64,000 nucleotides of DNA from Tenacibaculum mesophilum (GTDB lineage: Bacteria > Bacteroidota > Bacteroidia > Flavobacteriales > Flavobacteriaceae). A model generated the notes under the pieces. The model made no database searches, had not been told where the DNA came from, and worked only from the letters and a program-made list of their open reading frames with translations. Both the position numbers and the translations under genes were made by a program. Of this stretch, positions 36,770 through 45,022 are shown in pieces (position 1 is the first letter of the stretch; the number at the start of each line of letters is the position of its first letter). The stretch lies in NCBI RefSeq assembly GCF_003867075.1, contig NZ_CP032544.1:248001-312000 (forward strand), written 5' to 3'.

Positions 36770-37591
36770 ATGCAAAAAATGAAAAATCTAGCGTATATTG
36801 CTGTAATGCTTTTAGTACTTTCTTCATGTGGAGAGTATCAAAAAGTATTGAATAAAGGAACTGTAGAAGAACAATACAAAATGGCTGTAAAAATGTACGA
36901 AGCTCAAAAGTACAGTAAAGCTTTACGTTTGTTTGAAAAAATAACACCTTCATACAGAGGTAAACCTCAAATGGAGCGTATTCAATTTATGGTTTCTCAA
37001 TCTAACTTTAATGAGAAAAATTACGGGTTGGCAGGATATTACTTTAATAGATTTACTGGAAATTACCCAAAAAGTTCAAAAAGAGAAGAAGCCGCTTTTT
37101 TATCAGCTTTAAGTTATTACAAAGCAGCTCCTAGCTTTAGTTTAGACCCAACAGATACAAATAAAGCTTTAGAGGCCTTTCAAAAGTTTATAGATAATTA
37201 TCCAGATTCAGATAAATTAGAAGAGGCTAACAAGTATCATGCTGAATTGAGAGCAAAACTAGAAAAGAAATCTTTTGAGATAGCAAAAACATATTATAGA
37301 ACTGCTGAATATGACTCTAGAAATTACAAAGCGGCAATTGTAGCTTTTGATAATTTATTAGAAGATTATTTAGGAACTAAGTATAAAGAAGAAGCTTTAT
37401 ATTATCGTTTAAAAGCAGCACATGATTTTGCAATCAAAAGTACGCAACGTAGAAAAGCAGAAAGAATTAAAGAAGCAGTTAAAGCGTACGATAAGTTAAA
37501 AAGAAATTTTCCTGAATCAAAATTCATGGAAGAATCAAACGAAATGTTAGCAACATTAAACAAAGAACAAGAACAATTAGCTAAAAGTTAA
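36770..37591 (+). CDS. bamD: Outer-membrane assembly lipoprotein BamD
   Basis: BamD is the essential lipoprotein of the BAM complex that folds outer-membrane proteins. The 273-residue protein has a lipobox ending in LVLSSC (Cys20, or Cys17 from the second Met) and TPR-like helices: YKMAVKMYEAQKYSKALRLFEKI, AGYYFNRFTGNYPKSSKREEAAFLSALSYY, YKAAIVAFDNLLEDYLGTKYKEEALYY. The start could be M4 (36779), since the -7 element is only four bases upstream of the first ATG. It is followed after 3 bases by rpoZ, so bamD-rpoZ-coaBC-porD form one operon. Confidence 0.94.
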   Translation: MQKMKNLAYIAVMLLVLSSCGEYQKVLNKGTVEEQYKMAVKMYEAQKYSKALRLFEKITPSYRGKPQMERIQFMVSQSNFNEKNYGLAGYYFNRFTGNYPKSSKREEAAFLSALSYYKAAPSFSLDPTDTNKALEAFQKFIDNYPDSDKLEEANKYHAELRAKLEKKSFEIAKTYYRTAEYDSRNYKAAIVAFDNLLEDYLGTKYKEEALYYRLKAAHDFAIKSTQRRKAERIKEAVKAYDKLKRNFPESKFMEESNEMLATLNKEQEQLAKS

Positions 37592-37594
37592 AAA

Positions 37595-37915
37595 ATGGAT
37601 TATAAAGAAACGAAAGCGCCGTTAAGTACCGTAACTTATAATAAAGAAGCTATCGAGGCTCCAACACATAATATTTATGAAGCTATTTCTATTATAGCAA
37701 AGAGAGCTACACAAATTAATTCTGATTTAAAGAAGGAATTAGTTGACAAGTTAGATGAGTTTGCTACCTATAACGATAGTTTAGAAGAAGTTTTTGAAAA
37801 TAAAGAACAAATCGAAGTTTCTAAATTCTATGAGCGTTTACCTAAGCCACATGCTATTGCAGTAGAAGAGTGGTTAAATGAGAAGGTATACTATAGAACT
37901 CCAGAGACAAAATAA
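37595..37915 (+). CDS. rpoZ: RNA polymerase omega subunit (RpoZ)
   Basis: The 106-residue protein resembles the Bacteroidota form of omega: an N-terminal extension (MDYKETKAPLSTVTYNK), then NIYEAISIIAKRATQINSDLKKELVDKLDEF, the core omega helix pair, and a C-terminal acidic/aromatic tail. Omega helps assemble RNA polymerase. The position between bamD and coaBC is standard for Flavobacteriia, where rpoZ commonly precedes coaBC. Confidence 0.9.
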   Translation: MDYKETKAPLSTVTYNKEAIEAPTHNIYEAISIIAKRATQINSDLKKELVDKLDEFATYNDSLEEVFENKEQIEVSKFYERLPKPHAIAVEEWLNEKVYYRTPETK

Positions 37916-37916
37916 T

Positions 37917-39128
37917 ATGTCTGTACTAAGCGGTAAAAAAGTTTTACTTGGTGTTACCGCCGGTATAGCGGCATATAAAACAGCGAGTTTAGTTCGCTTG
38001 TTTATAAAATCAGGCGCAGAAGTCAAAGTAATTATGACTCCTGCGTCTAAAGATTTTATAACACCTCTTACACTTTCCACCTTATCAAAAAATACAGTTC
38101 ATTCTACCTTTTATGATAAAGAAGATGAAAATGAATTGTGGAATAATCATGTAGATTTAGGTTTGTGGGCAGATTTAATGTTAATAGCCCCAGCTACAGC
38201 AAATACCTTATCTAAAATGACAAATGGTACTTGCGATAATTTATTATTGGCAACCTATTTATCAGCAAAATGTCCAGTGTATTTTGCTCCTGCGATGGAT
38301 TTAGATATGTACCAACATCCATCAACAAAAACTAGTTTAGAAAGTTTACAAAGTTTTGGAAATATATTAATTCCTGCTACTTCAGGTGAATTAGCAAGCG
38401 GATTGGTTGGAGAAGGTCGTATGGCTGAACCAGAAGACATTGTTGACTTTATAGAGAAAGATATTGTATCTAAACTACCGCTTCGAGGGAAAAAAATGCT
38501 AATTACTGCAGGTCCAACCTATGAAGCAATAGATCCTGTTCGTTTTATTGGAAATCATTCTTCAGGTAAAATGGGGTTTGAAATTGCAAAAACAGCGGCT
38601 AATTTAGGAGCTGAGGTGTTTTTAGTAGCAGGTCCTTCTCATCAACAAGTACATCATTCTTTTATTCATAGAATAGATGTGAAATCAGCTCAAGATATGT
38701 ATGAAGCATGTCATAAGTACTTTGCTGAGGTTGATATAGCTGTGTTATCGGCGGCAGTTTCAGACTATCGACCAAAAAATGTAGCTACTCAAAAAATAAA
38801 AAAGAAAGAAGCAGCGTTAAGTATTGAGTTAGAACCAACTAAAGATATCTTAAAATCTCTAGGAGAAATTAAGAAAAAACAGTTGTTAGTTGGTTTTGCA
38901 TTAGAAACGAACGATGAGATACAAAACGCAAAAAGTAAGCTTACACGCAAAAAATTAGATTTTATTGTATTAAATTCGTTACGTGATAAAGGTGCTGGTT
39001 TTGCAACCGACACCAATAAAATTACAATTATTGATGCTGATTTTAATGAAAAATCATTTGATTTAAAATCAAAAAAAGCAGTGTCAAAAGATATCGTTAA
39101 CGAAATAATACAAAAATTAAATGCGTAA
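37917..39128 (+). CDS. coaBC: Bifunctional phosphopantothenoylcysteine decarboxylase/synthase CoaBC
   Basis: CoaBC makes phosphopantothenoyl-cysteine and decarboxylates it in coenzyme A synthesis. The 403-residue protein has the CoaC half (GKKVLLGVTAGIAAYKTASLVRLF, LIAPATANTLSKMTNGTCDNLL, PAMDLDMYQHP) and the CoaB half (ITAGPTYEAIDPVRFIGNHSSGKMGFEIAK near 197, then AAVSDYRPKNV and GFALET). The ATG at 37917 is preferred over an upstream in-frame start at 37878, which lies inside rpoZ and would add residues without family similarity. It overlaps porD by 8 bases. Confidence 0.96.
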   Translation: MSVLSGKKVLLGVTAGIAAYKTASLVRLFIKSGAEVKVIMTPASKDFITPLTLSTLSKNTVHSTFYDKEDENELWNNHVDLGLWADLMLIAPATANTLSKMTNGTCDNLLLATYLSAKCPVYFAPAMDLDMYQHPSTKTSLESLQSFGNILIPATSGELASGLVGEGRMAEPEDIVDFIEKDIVSKLPLRGKKMLITAGPTYEAIDPVRFIGNHSSGKMGFEIAKTAANLGAEVFLVAGPSHQQVHHSFIHRIDVKSAQDMYEACHKYFAEVDIAVLSAAVSDYRPKNVATQKIKKKEAALSIELEPTKDILKSLGEIKKKQLLVGFALETNDEIQNAKSKLTRKKLDFIVLNSLRDKGAGFATDTNKITIIDADFNEKSFDLKSKKAVSKDIVNEIIQKLNA

Positions 39129-40011
39129 GTTTTTCTTTATTTTTTTTCTTCTTTCTGTTACTTTTTCTTCTTATTCGCAAGAGTTGAATGCTACTGTAAT
39201 TATCAATTCAGATAAAGTACAAAGTAGTAACAAGCAAGTTTATCAAACGTTACAAAAAGCATTAACAGAGTTTATTAATGATAAACAATGGACGAATAAA
39301 AATTTTAAGCAACAAGAACGAATTAACTGCGCATTCAATATTATCATAAACGAGCAAAACGGGAATAATTTTTCAGGAAGTTTACAAGTGCAGTCAACAC
39401 GACCTGTATATAACTCAACTTACGCTACACCTGTTTTAAATATTAATGATACAAATTTTAACTTTCGTTATAATGAGTTCGATCCGTTAATTTACAATCC
39501 AACTATTTACGAATCTAATTTAATCTCTACAATTGCTTTTTATGTGTATACAATATTAGGAGTTGATACAGATACCTTTGCTTTGAAGGGAGGAGAGACT
39601 TATTTAAAACAAGCGGAAAACATTATGTTGCTGGCGCAATCTAATGGAGAGTCTGGTTGGCAAAATCAAGTAGGAAAACAAAATCGTTTTGCTTTAATAG
39701 ATAATTTATTGTCTTCTAAATTTAGTGCCTTACGAAGTATCTACTACAATTATCACCGTAACGGTTTCGATAATTTTGTTGATAATAAAAATTCAGCTAA
39801 AGAAGCAATTGAAAAAAGTGTTTTAGATTTAGACAAACTACACAATATTACTATTGGTAATTATATGATTCGCGTTTTCTTAGATGCTAAAGGAGATGAA
39901 ATAGTAAATGTTTTTTCTGATGGTAGTGCATCGAGAAATCAATCACAAATGATAACAGTTTTAAATAAGATTGCACCTACTTATAAAGATAAGTGGAAGA
40001 AATTACAGTAG
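39121..40011 (+). CDS. porD: PorD/DUF4835 protein, type IX secretion component
   Basis: The 296-residue protein has an N-terminal signal peptide (about 1-18) ending SSYSQ, then ELNATVIINSDKVQSSNKQVYQTLQKALTEFINDKQWT, the DUF4835 pattern. PorD homologues act in assembly of the type IX secretion system. The NRFALIDNLLSSKFSALRSIYYNYHRNGFDNFVDN block near 180-215 is a family signature. Its start lies inside the end of coaBC, so translation is coupled. It is relevant to the T9SS-exported protein at the right end of the window. Confidence 0.9.
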   Translation: MRKFFFIFFLLSVTFSSYSQELNATVIINSDKVQSSNKQVYQTLQKALTEFINDKQWTNKNFKQQERINCAFNIIINEQNGNNFSGSLQVQSTRPVYNSTYATPVLNINDTNFNFRYNEFDPLIYNPTIYESNLISTIAFYVYTILGVDTDTFALKGGETYLKQAENIMLLAQSNGESGWQNQVGKQNRFALIDNLLSSKFSALRSIYYNYHRNGFDNFVDNKNSAKEAIEKSVLDLDKLHNITIGNYMIRVFLDAKGDEIVNVFSDGSASRNQSQMITVLNKIAPTYKDKWKKLQ

Positions 40012-40138
40012 TATTAGACTTGTTATAGGCTTAAATGTAACGTTTATAAGCTGTTGAAAAATCAATAGACTTCCTTTGTTTTAGTTTGACTTAATTCATT
40101 CAAAATTCTTACTTTTATTTTTTACAAAAGAATAGAAT

Positions 40139-41791
40139 TTGCTTACACATTTATCTATACATAATTATGCGTTAATCAATCAGTTAACGATTGATTTTAC
40201 GAACGGTTTATCTATCATAACAGGTGAAACTGGAGCAGGGAAATCCATTTTATTAGGAGCTTTAGGGCTTGTAATGGGGAACCGTGCCGACTTAACTGCT
40301 TTAAAAAACACAGAAAAAAAATGTGTTATTGAGGCTCAATTTTCTGTTGAAGGATATGCTTTACAAGAGTTGTTTAAAGAGTTAGATCTCGACTATGAAC
40401 AAGAAACCATAATTCGAAGAGAAATTTTGCCTTCGGGCAAGTCGAGAGCTTTTGTTAATGATACACCAGTTACTTTATCGATATTAAATGCTTTAAAAAC
40501 AAAGCTAATTGATATTCATTCGCAACATCAAACCATGCAGTTGTCAGATGTATCTTTTCAATTCTCTGTTATTGATGCCTTAGCAAAAAATCAAGCTAAA
40601 ATAGCATCGTATAAAAGAGGCTTGCGTACGTATAACAAATTACGAAAAGAGCTGAAAGTACTTCAAGAAGAAACTGAGAAATCGAAAGAGCAGTACGAGT
40701 ACAATTTACATTTGTTTAATGAGTTTGAAGAGGCTAATTTAAAAGAAGGAGAACAAGAAGTTTTAGAAGAAAAATTAGATAAATTAAACAATATTGAAGA
40801 AATAAAGTTGAACTTATCTGAAGCTTTAGGTGTTTCGATTAATGAAGAAATAGGAATTCAAACATTGCTAAACTCTTTAGAGAGTAAACTGCAAAAAATT
40901 AGTTCTTTTTCTAAGCAATATGAAGAGTTAGCGAATCGAGTAACAAGCGTGAAAATTGAGTTAGATGATGTAGTTACTGAGTTAGAAAGTGCGAATGAAG
41001 AAGTTGAATTTAATCCGAATGAAATTGAAGAACTAAATGATAGGTTACAACTTATTTACAATCTTCAAAAGAAACATTCAGTATCAACTATAAGTGAATT
41101 ACAAGAAATTCATGCATCATTATCTGAAAAAGTAGCACAGGTTGAAGATGCAGGAGGAATAGTGGCTCAAAAAGAGGCAGAAATTAAAGAGGTAGCTAAG
41201 AAGTTAGATGACGTAGCAAAAATGATTACGACATCTAGAAATAAAGTAATTCCGAAGTTGAAAAAAGAGTTAGAATATCTTTTGTCGGAATTAGGAATGC
41301 CAAATGCTCGTTTTGCAATTGAATTATTAGCTTCTGAAGAATATTTATCTAACGGAAAAGACAATTTACAATTTTTATTCTCAGCAAACAAAGGAGGTGA
41401 TTTTGGAGAATTGAAAAAGGTAGCATCAGGTGGAGAATTATCTCGCATCATGTTATCGATTAAAAAAATACTATCAGAAAAGATACAACTACCAACCATT
41501 ATTTTTGATGAGATTGATACCGGAGTTTCAGGGGAAGTATCTAATAAAATTGCAAAAATAATGCAAGATATGAGTGCTCATATGCAGGTAATAACTATAA
41601 CACATTTACCTCAAATAGCTTCAAAAGGAGTGCAGCACTATAAAGTGTTTAAGGGAGAAGAAAAAGGAGTAACAACTTCTAATTTAAAGTTATTGTCAGA
41701 AGACGAGCGTATTAGAGAAATAGCAGAAATGTTAAGTGGAAAAGATGTTTCTGAAAGTGCTCTAATTCATGCAAAAGAATTATTAAATTAA
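40139..41791 (+). CDS. recN: DNA repair ATPase RecN
   Basis: RecN is an SMC-like protein acting in double-strand break repair. The 550-residue protein has Walker A GETGAGKS (29-36), a long coiled coil (about 160-350), the ABC signature VASGGELSRIMLSIK (near 425) and Walker B IIFDEIDTGVSGEV. The start is TTG at 40139 (L-T-H-L-S-I-H-N-Y-A follows as the conserved N-terminus); no ATG lies in front. The next gene starts 6 bases after its stop. Confidence 0.95.
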   Translation: MLTHLSIHNYALINQLTIDFTNGLSIITGETGAGKSILLGALGLVMGNRADLTALKNTEKKCVIEAQFSVEGYALQELFKELDLDYEQETIIRREILPSGKSRAFVNDTPVTLSILNALKTKLIDIHSQHQTMQLSDVSFQFSVIDALAKNQAKIASYKRGLRTYNKLRKELKVLQEETEKSKEQYEYNLHLFNEFEEANLKEGEQEVLEEKLDKLNNIEEIKLNLSEALGVSINEEIGIQTLLNSLESKLQKISSFSKQYEELANRVTSVKIELDDVVTELESANEEVEFNPNEIEELNDRLQLIYNLQKKHSVSTISELQEIHASLSEKVAQVEDAGGIVAQKEAEIKEVAKKLDDVAKMITTSRNKVIPKLKKELEYLLSELGMPNARFAIELLASEEYLSNGKDNLQFLFSANKGGDFGELKKVASGGELSRIMLSIKKILSEKIQLPTIIFDEIDTGVSGEVSNKIAKIMQDMSAHMQVITITHLPQIASKGVQHYKVFKGEEKGVTTSNLKLLSEDERIREIAEMLSGKDVSESALIHAKELLN

Positions 41792-41797
41792 GAAACT

Positions 41798-42313
41798 ATG
41801 AGTGAAGAAAAAGCTGAAAATATTTTTTATGAAGCCGATGAGTTAATAAACCAAGGAAAAATGGTTGAAGCAAAAGAACTGTTTTTAGAGTTATTGAGTG
41901 AGTTTCCTGATTATGGAAGAGCACACAATCATTTAGGATGGTTATATAATATGAAATTTAACAATTATCCTAAAGCAAAAAAACACCTTGAACTAGCTTT
42001 AAAATATGCTGCAGATTACCATGCTGCCTATAGTAACTATTCATATTTGTTAATAGATATGAACCTTTATGATGAAATGATTACTTTTGGCAACGAAGTA
42101 ATTAATTATTCTGTTGTAGATAAATCAACCATATACACTAATATGGCTAAAGCTTATGAGTTTAAAGGAGATAACATGAGAGCTTATGAGTATTATAAAA
42201 AAGCAACAACAGCTACCTTAAATAATAAGACATTAGATAGTTTGTATGCTTCGTTAAACAGAGTAAAAGGAAAAATGAGCTTTTTCCAAAAATTAAAATT
42301 AATAAACAACTAG
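41798..42313 (+). CDS. Tetratricopeptide-repeat protein
   Basis: The 171-residue protein contains helical pairs such as AENIFYEADELINQGKMVEAKELFLELLSEFPDYGRAHNHLGWLYNMKFNNYPKAKKHLELALKYAADYHAAYSNYSYLLIDMNLY, about three to four TPR units, with no signal peptide. TPR proteins mediate protein-protein contacts; the partner is unknown. It is 6 bases after recN and about 20 bases before fabI, so it is in a recN-TPR-fabI operon. Confidence 0.85.
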   Translation: MSEEKAENIFYEADELINQGKMVEAKELFLELLSEFPDYGRAHNHLGWLYNMKFNNYPKAKKHLELALKYAADYHAAYSNYSYLLIDMNLYDEMITFGNEVINYSVVDKSTIYTNMAKAYEFKGDNMRAYEYYKKATTATLNNKTLDSLYASLNRVKGKMSFFQKLKLINN

Positions 42314-42332
42314 AAAGATAAAACACTTTAAT

Positions 42333-43145
42333 ATGTATAATTTACTAAAAGGAAAAAAAGGAATTATTTTTGGAGCATTAGATGAAAATTCTATAGCGTG
42401 GAAAGTTGCTGAACGTGCTCACGAAGAAGGAGCAGAGTTTGTATTAACCAACGCACCAATTGCAATGCGTATGGGTGGTATTAAAGATTTAGCTGCGAAG
42501 ACAGGATCAGAAATTATTCCAGCTGACGCAACTTCTATGGAAGATTTAAACAACTTGGTTGAAAAATCTATGGAAATTTTAGGAGGGAAAATCGATTTCG
42601 TTTTACACTCTATTGGTATGTCAGTTAATGTACGTAAAGGTCGTCATTATACAGATTCTAAATACGATTTTACGGCGAAAGGATGGGACGTTTCTGCAGT
42701 GTCTTTTCACAAAGTAATGAACGTTTTATATAACAAACAAGCCATGAATGAGTGGGGAAGTATTGTTGCATTAACGTATATGGCAGCACAACGTGTATTC
42801 CCAGATTACAATGATATGGCTGATAACAAAGCGTATTTAGAGAGTATTGCACGTAGTTTTGGATATTTCTTCGGAAGAGATCATAAAGTGCGTGTAAACA
42901 CAATTTCTCAATCACCTACACCAACAACTGCAGGTCAAGGAGTAAAAGGATTTGATGGATTTATTTCGTATGCTGAGAAAATGTCTCCATTAGGAAATGC
43001 TACAGCTTTGGAATGTGCTGATTATACCATCTCATTATTCTCTGATTTAACAAAGAAAGTAACCTTACAAAACTTATTCCATGATGGAGGTTTCTCTAAT
43101 ATGGGAGTAAGTGATGCGGTAATGGAAAGGTTTACTGAAGAGTAA
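42333..43145 (+). CDS. fabI: Enoyl-[acyl-carrier-protein] reductase FabI
   Basis: FabI reduces enoyl-ACP with NADH in the last step of fatty-acid elongation. The 270-residue protein has the Rossmann fold start GKKGIIFGALDENSIAWKVAERAHEEGAEFVLT, and the short-chain dehydrogenase active site seen as LTYMAAQRVFPDYNDMADNKAYLESIARSFGYF (Tyr and Lys of the YX6K pattern). The C-terminal ISQSPTPTTAGQGVKGFDGF loop is FabI-like. A terminator follows the gene. Confidence 0.95.
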   Translation: MYNLLKGKKGIIFGALDENSIAWKVAERAHEEGAEFVLTNAPIAMRMGGIKDLAAKTGSEIIPADATSMEDLNNLVEKSMEILGGKIDFVLHSIGMSVNVRKGRHYTDSKYDFTAKGWDVSAVSFHKVMNVLYNKQAMNEWGSIVALTYMAAQRVFPDYNDMADNKAYLESIARSFGYFFGRDHKVRVNTISQSPTPTTAGQGVKGFDGFISYAEKMSPLGNATALECADYTISLFSDLTKKVTLQNLFHDGGFSNMGVSDAVMERFTEE

Positions 43146-43197
43146 ATTAACTTGTGCCTTAAGCGTAGTCGGAAAGGTTCCGAAAGAATATATAATT

Positions 43198-43226
43198 AAA
43201 TGCAAATCGTTAGATTTGCATTTTTT
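43198..43226 (+). terminator. Intrinsic terminator of fabI
   Basis: AAATGCAAATC and GATTTGCATTT pair around GTTA, followed by Ts. It lies about 50 bases after the stop and directly before the DUF3050 gene. Confidence 0.9.
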
Positions 43227-43240
43227 ATTGATAGTTACAA

Positions 43241-44020
43241 ATGAGCAATATTTTACACATAGAAAAGGAGTTAAAATCCTTAAGACAACAGCTTAAAGAA
43301 CATGAGTTATATAATTCGTTAAATGATATAAATGATGTAAAATTATTTATGGAATCACATGTGTTCGCTGTGTGGGATTTTATGTCGTTATTAAAAGCAT
43401 TACAACGAGAACTTACTTGTGTGAATTTACCTTGGTTACCTGCTGTAAATACTAAAACAGCTCGTTTTATTAATGAAATTGTGTTAGGTGAAGAAACTGA
43501 TATTAATGAGTTAGGAGAGCCTAAAAGTCACTTTGAAATGTATATTGATGCGATGCGTCAAGCAGGAGGAAGTACTTCTCAAATTTCAAGTTTTATTTCA
43601 GATATTCTTGACAGTAAATCTGTTGAGCAAGCTCTGGAAAACTGTTCAATTATTGAAGAAGTGAAAGATTTTGTAAATTTTTCTTTTGAAGTTATTAAAA
43701 CAAGACAACCACATATTATTGCATCTAGTTTTACCTATGGAAGAGAAGATGTGATTCCTGATATGTTTTTAGAAATTGTAAAAAATACGGAAGAGAAAGA
43801 AGGAAGTTCATACAGTAAACTTACGTATTATTTGAATAGACACATTGAGTTAGACGGTGATGAACATGGACCATTATCATTACAAATGATTGAAGAATTA
43901 TGCGGTAATGATCAACAAAAATGGGATGATGTTTTGTTTTATGCTAAAGAATCTTTACAGAAAAGAATACAGCTTTGGGATGGTATAACTAAACAAATTA
44001 ACAAAGCAGTTTTAGCATAG
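43241..44020 (+). CDS. DUF3050 protein (haem-oxygenase-like fold)
   Basis: The 259-residue protein shows the DUF3050 pattern: [45 protein letters not shown] (near 24-68) and [29 protein letters not shown] near 193-221. The HVFAVWDFM and [10 protein letters not shown] motifs carry His and acidic residues like metal ligands of haem-oxygenase-like di-iron proteins; this is a fold-level inference. Function is unknown. Its stop TAG overlaps the GTG start of the glycosyltransferase by one base. Confidence 0.85.
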   Translation: MSNILHIEKELKSLRQQLKEHELYNSLNDINDVKLFMESHVFAVWDFMSLLKALQRELTCVNLPWLPAVNTKTARFINEIVLGEETDINELGEPKSHFEMYIDAMRQAGGSTSQISSFISDILDSKSVEQALENCSIIEEVKDFVNFSFEVIKTRQPHIIASSFTYGREDVIPDMFLEIVKNTEEKEGSSYSKLTYYLNRHIELDGDEHGPLSLQMIEELCGNDQQKWDDVLFYAKESLQKRIQLWDGITKQINKAVLA

Positions 44021-44973
44021 TGACTATAAGTTTTTCAATAATAATACCTGTTTATAATCGACCTCAAGAAATAGATGAGTTGTTAGGAAGCTTGACTAAA
44101 CAAGAGTTGAAAGACGACTTTGAGGTACTTGTTATTGAAGATGGTTCTGAAAACTCATCAGAAGAAGTTGTAAATAAATACACTTCTCAGCTTAATCTAA
44201 AGTATTTTTCCAAGGGGAATAGTGGAGCAGGAGCAAGTCGTAATTATGGAATGAAAAGAGCATCGGGAAGTTATTTTATTATTTTGGATTCTGATGTTAT
44301 TGTTCCACCACAATATCTTTCCGAAGTAAAAAAAGCATTAGAAGAAAGTTATACAGATGCTTTTGGAGGTCCAGATGCTGCGCATCCTAATTTTACTGCT
44401 TTACAAAAAGCAATTAATTATTCAATGACTTCGGTATTAACTACAGGAGGAATTCGTGGAAAAAAGAAATCGGTTGGTAAATTTCAACCCAGAAGCTTCA
44501 ATCTAGGCTTGTCAAAAGTTGCTTTTGAAAAAACAAATGGTTTTTCAAAAATGAAAGCAGGAGAAGATATCGATTTAACTTTCCGCCTTTGGGAAAATGG
44601 CTTTGAAACACAATTAATAGAAAAGGCTTTTGTATATCATAAGCGTAGAAGTACTATTAAACAGTTTTTTAAACAAACATTTGCTTTTGGTACTGCAAGA
44701 CCTATATTGAATAAAAAATATCCAGAAACGGCAAAATTAACGTATTGGTTTCCGAGTTTATTCATCATAGGGATTGATATTGCCATTATAGCAGCTTTTT
44801 TTGGTTACTGGCAATTATTAACTTTTTATGGATTTTATTTTACCTGTACCTTTTTAGATTCTCTATTTCAAAATAAAAATCTACAAGTAGCTTTGTTAAG
44901 TATGGTAACAACCATCACTCAGTTTTATGGTTATGGATTAGGTTTTCTCGAGTTCAGATTTCTGAAAAAATAA
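44020..44973 (+). CDS. Family 2 glycosyltransferase with C-terminal membrane helices
   Basis: The 317-residue protein begins FSIIIPVYNRPQEIDELLGSL, the GT2 signature; a DxD-type motif is seen as LDSDVIV near residue 90, GGPDAAH near 118, and GEDIDLTFRLWENG near 183. Two membrane segments follow near 245-262 and 266-283. The GTG start overlaps the previous stop (TAGTG). The acceptor is unknown; cell-envelope polysaccharide synthesis is plausible. Confidence 0.9.
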   Translation: MTISFSIIIPVYNRPQEIDELLGSLTKQELKDDFEVLVIEDGSENSSEEVVNKYTSQLNLKYFSKGNSGAGASRNYGMKRASGSYFIILDSDVIVPPQYLSEVKKALEESYTDAFGGPDAAHPNFTALQKAINYSMTSVLTTGGIRGKKKSVGKFQPRSFNLGLSKVAFEKTNGFSKMKAGEDIDLTFRLWENGFETQLIEKAFVYHKRRSTIKQFFKQTFAFGTARPILNKKYPETAKLTYWFPSLFIIGIDIAIIAAFFGYWQLLTFYGFYFTCTFLDSLFQNKNLQVALLSMVTTITQFYGYGLGFLEFRFLKK

Positions 44974-45000
44974 AAAGCTCCCAATTTCTTGAGAGCTTTT
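44973..45000. terminator. Bidirectional terminator between the glycosyltransferase and M16 genes
   Basis: AAAAGCTCCCAA pairs with TTGAGAGCTTTT (one mismatch) around TTTC. The T run is short on the plus strand and long (TTTTTATTTTTT) on the minus strand, so it serves the M16 gene best. Confidence 0.85.
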
Positions 45001-45022
45001 GCTAGTTATAATTTATTTAAAA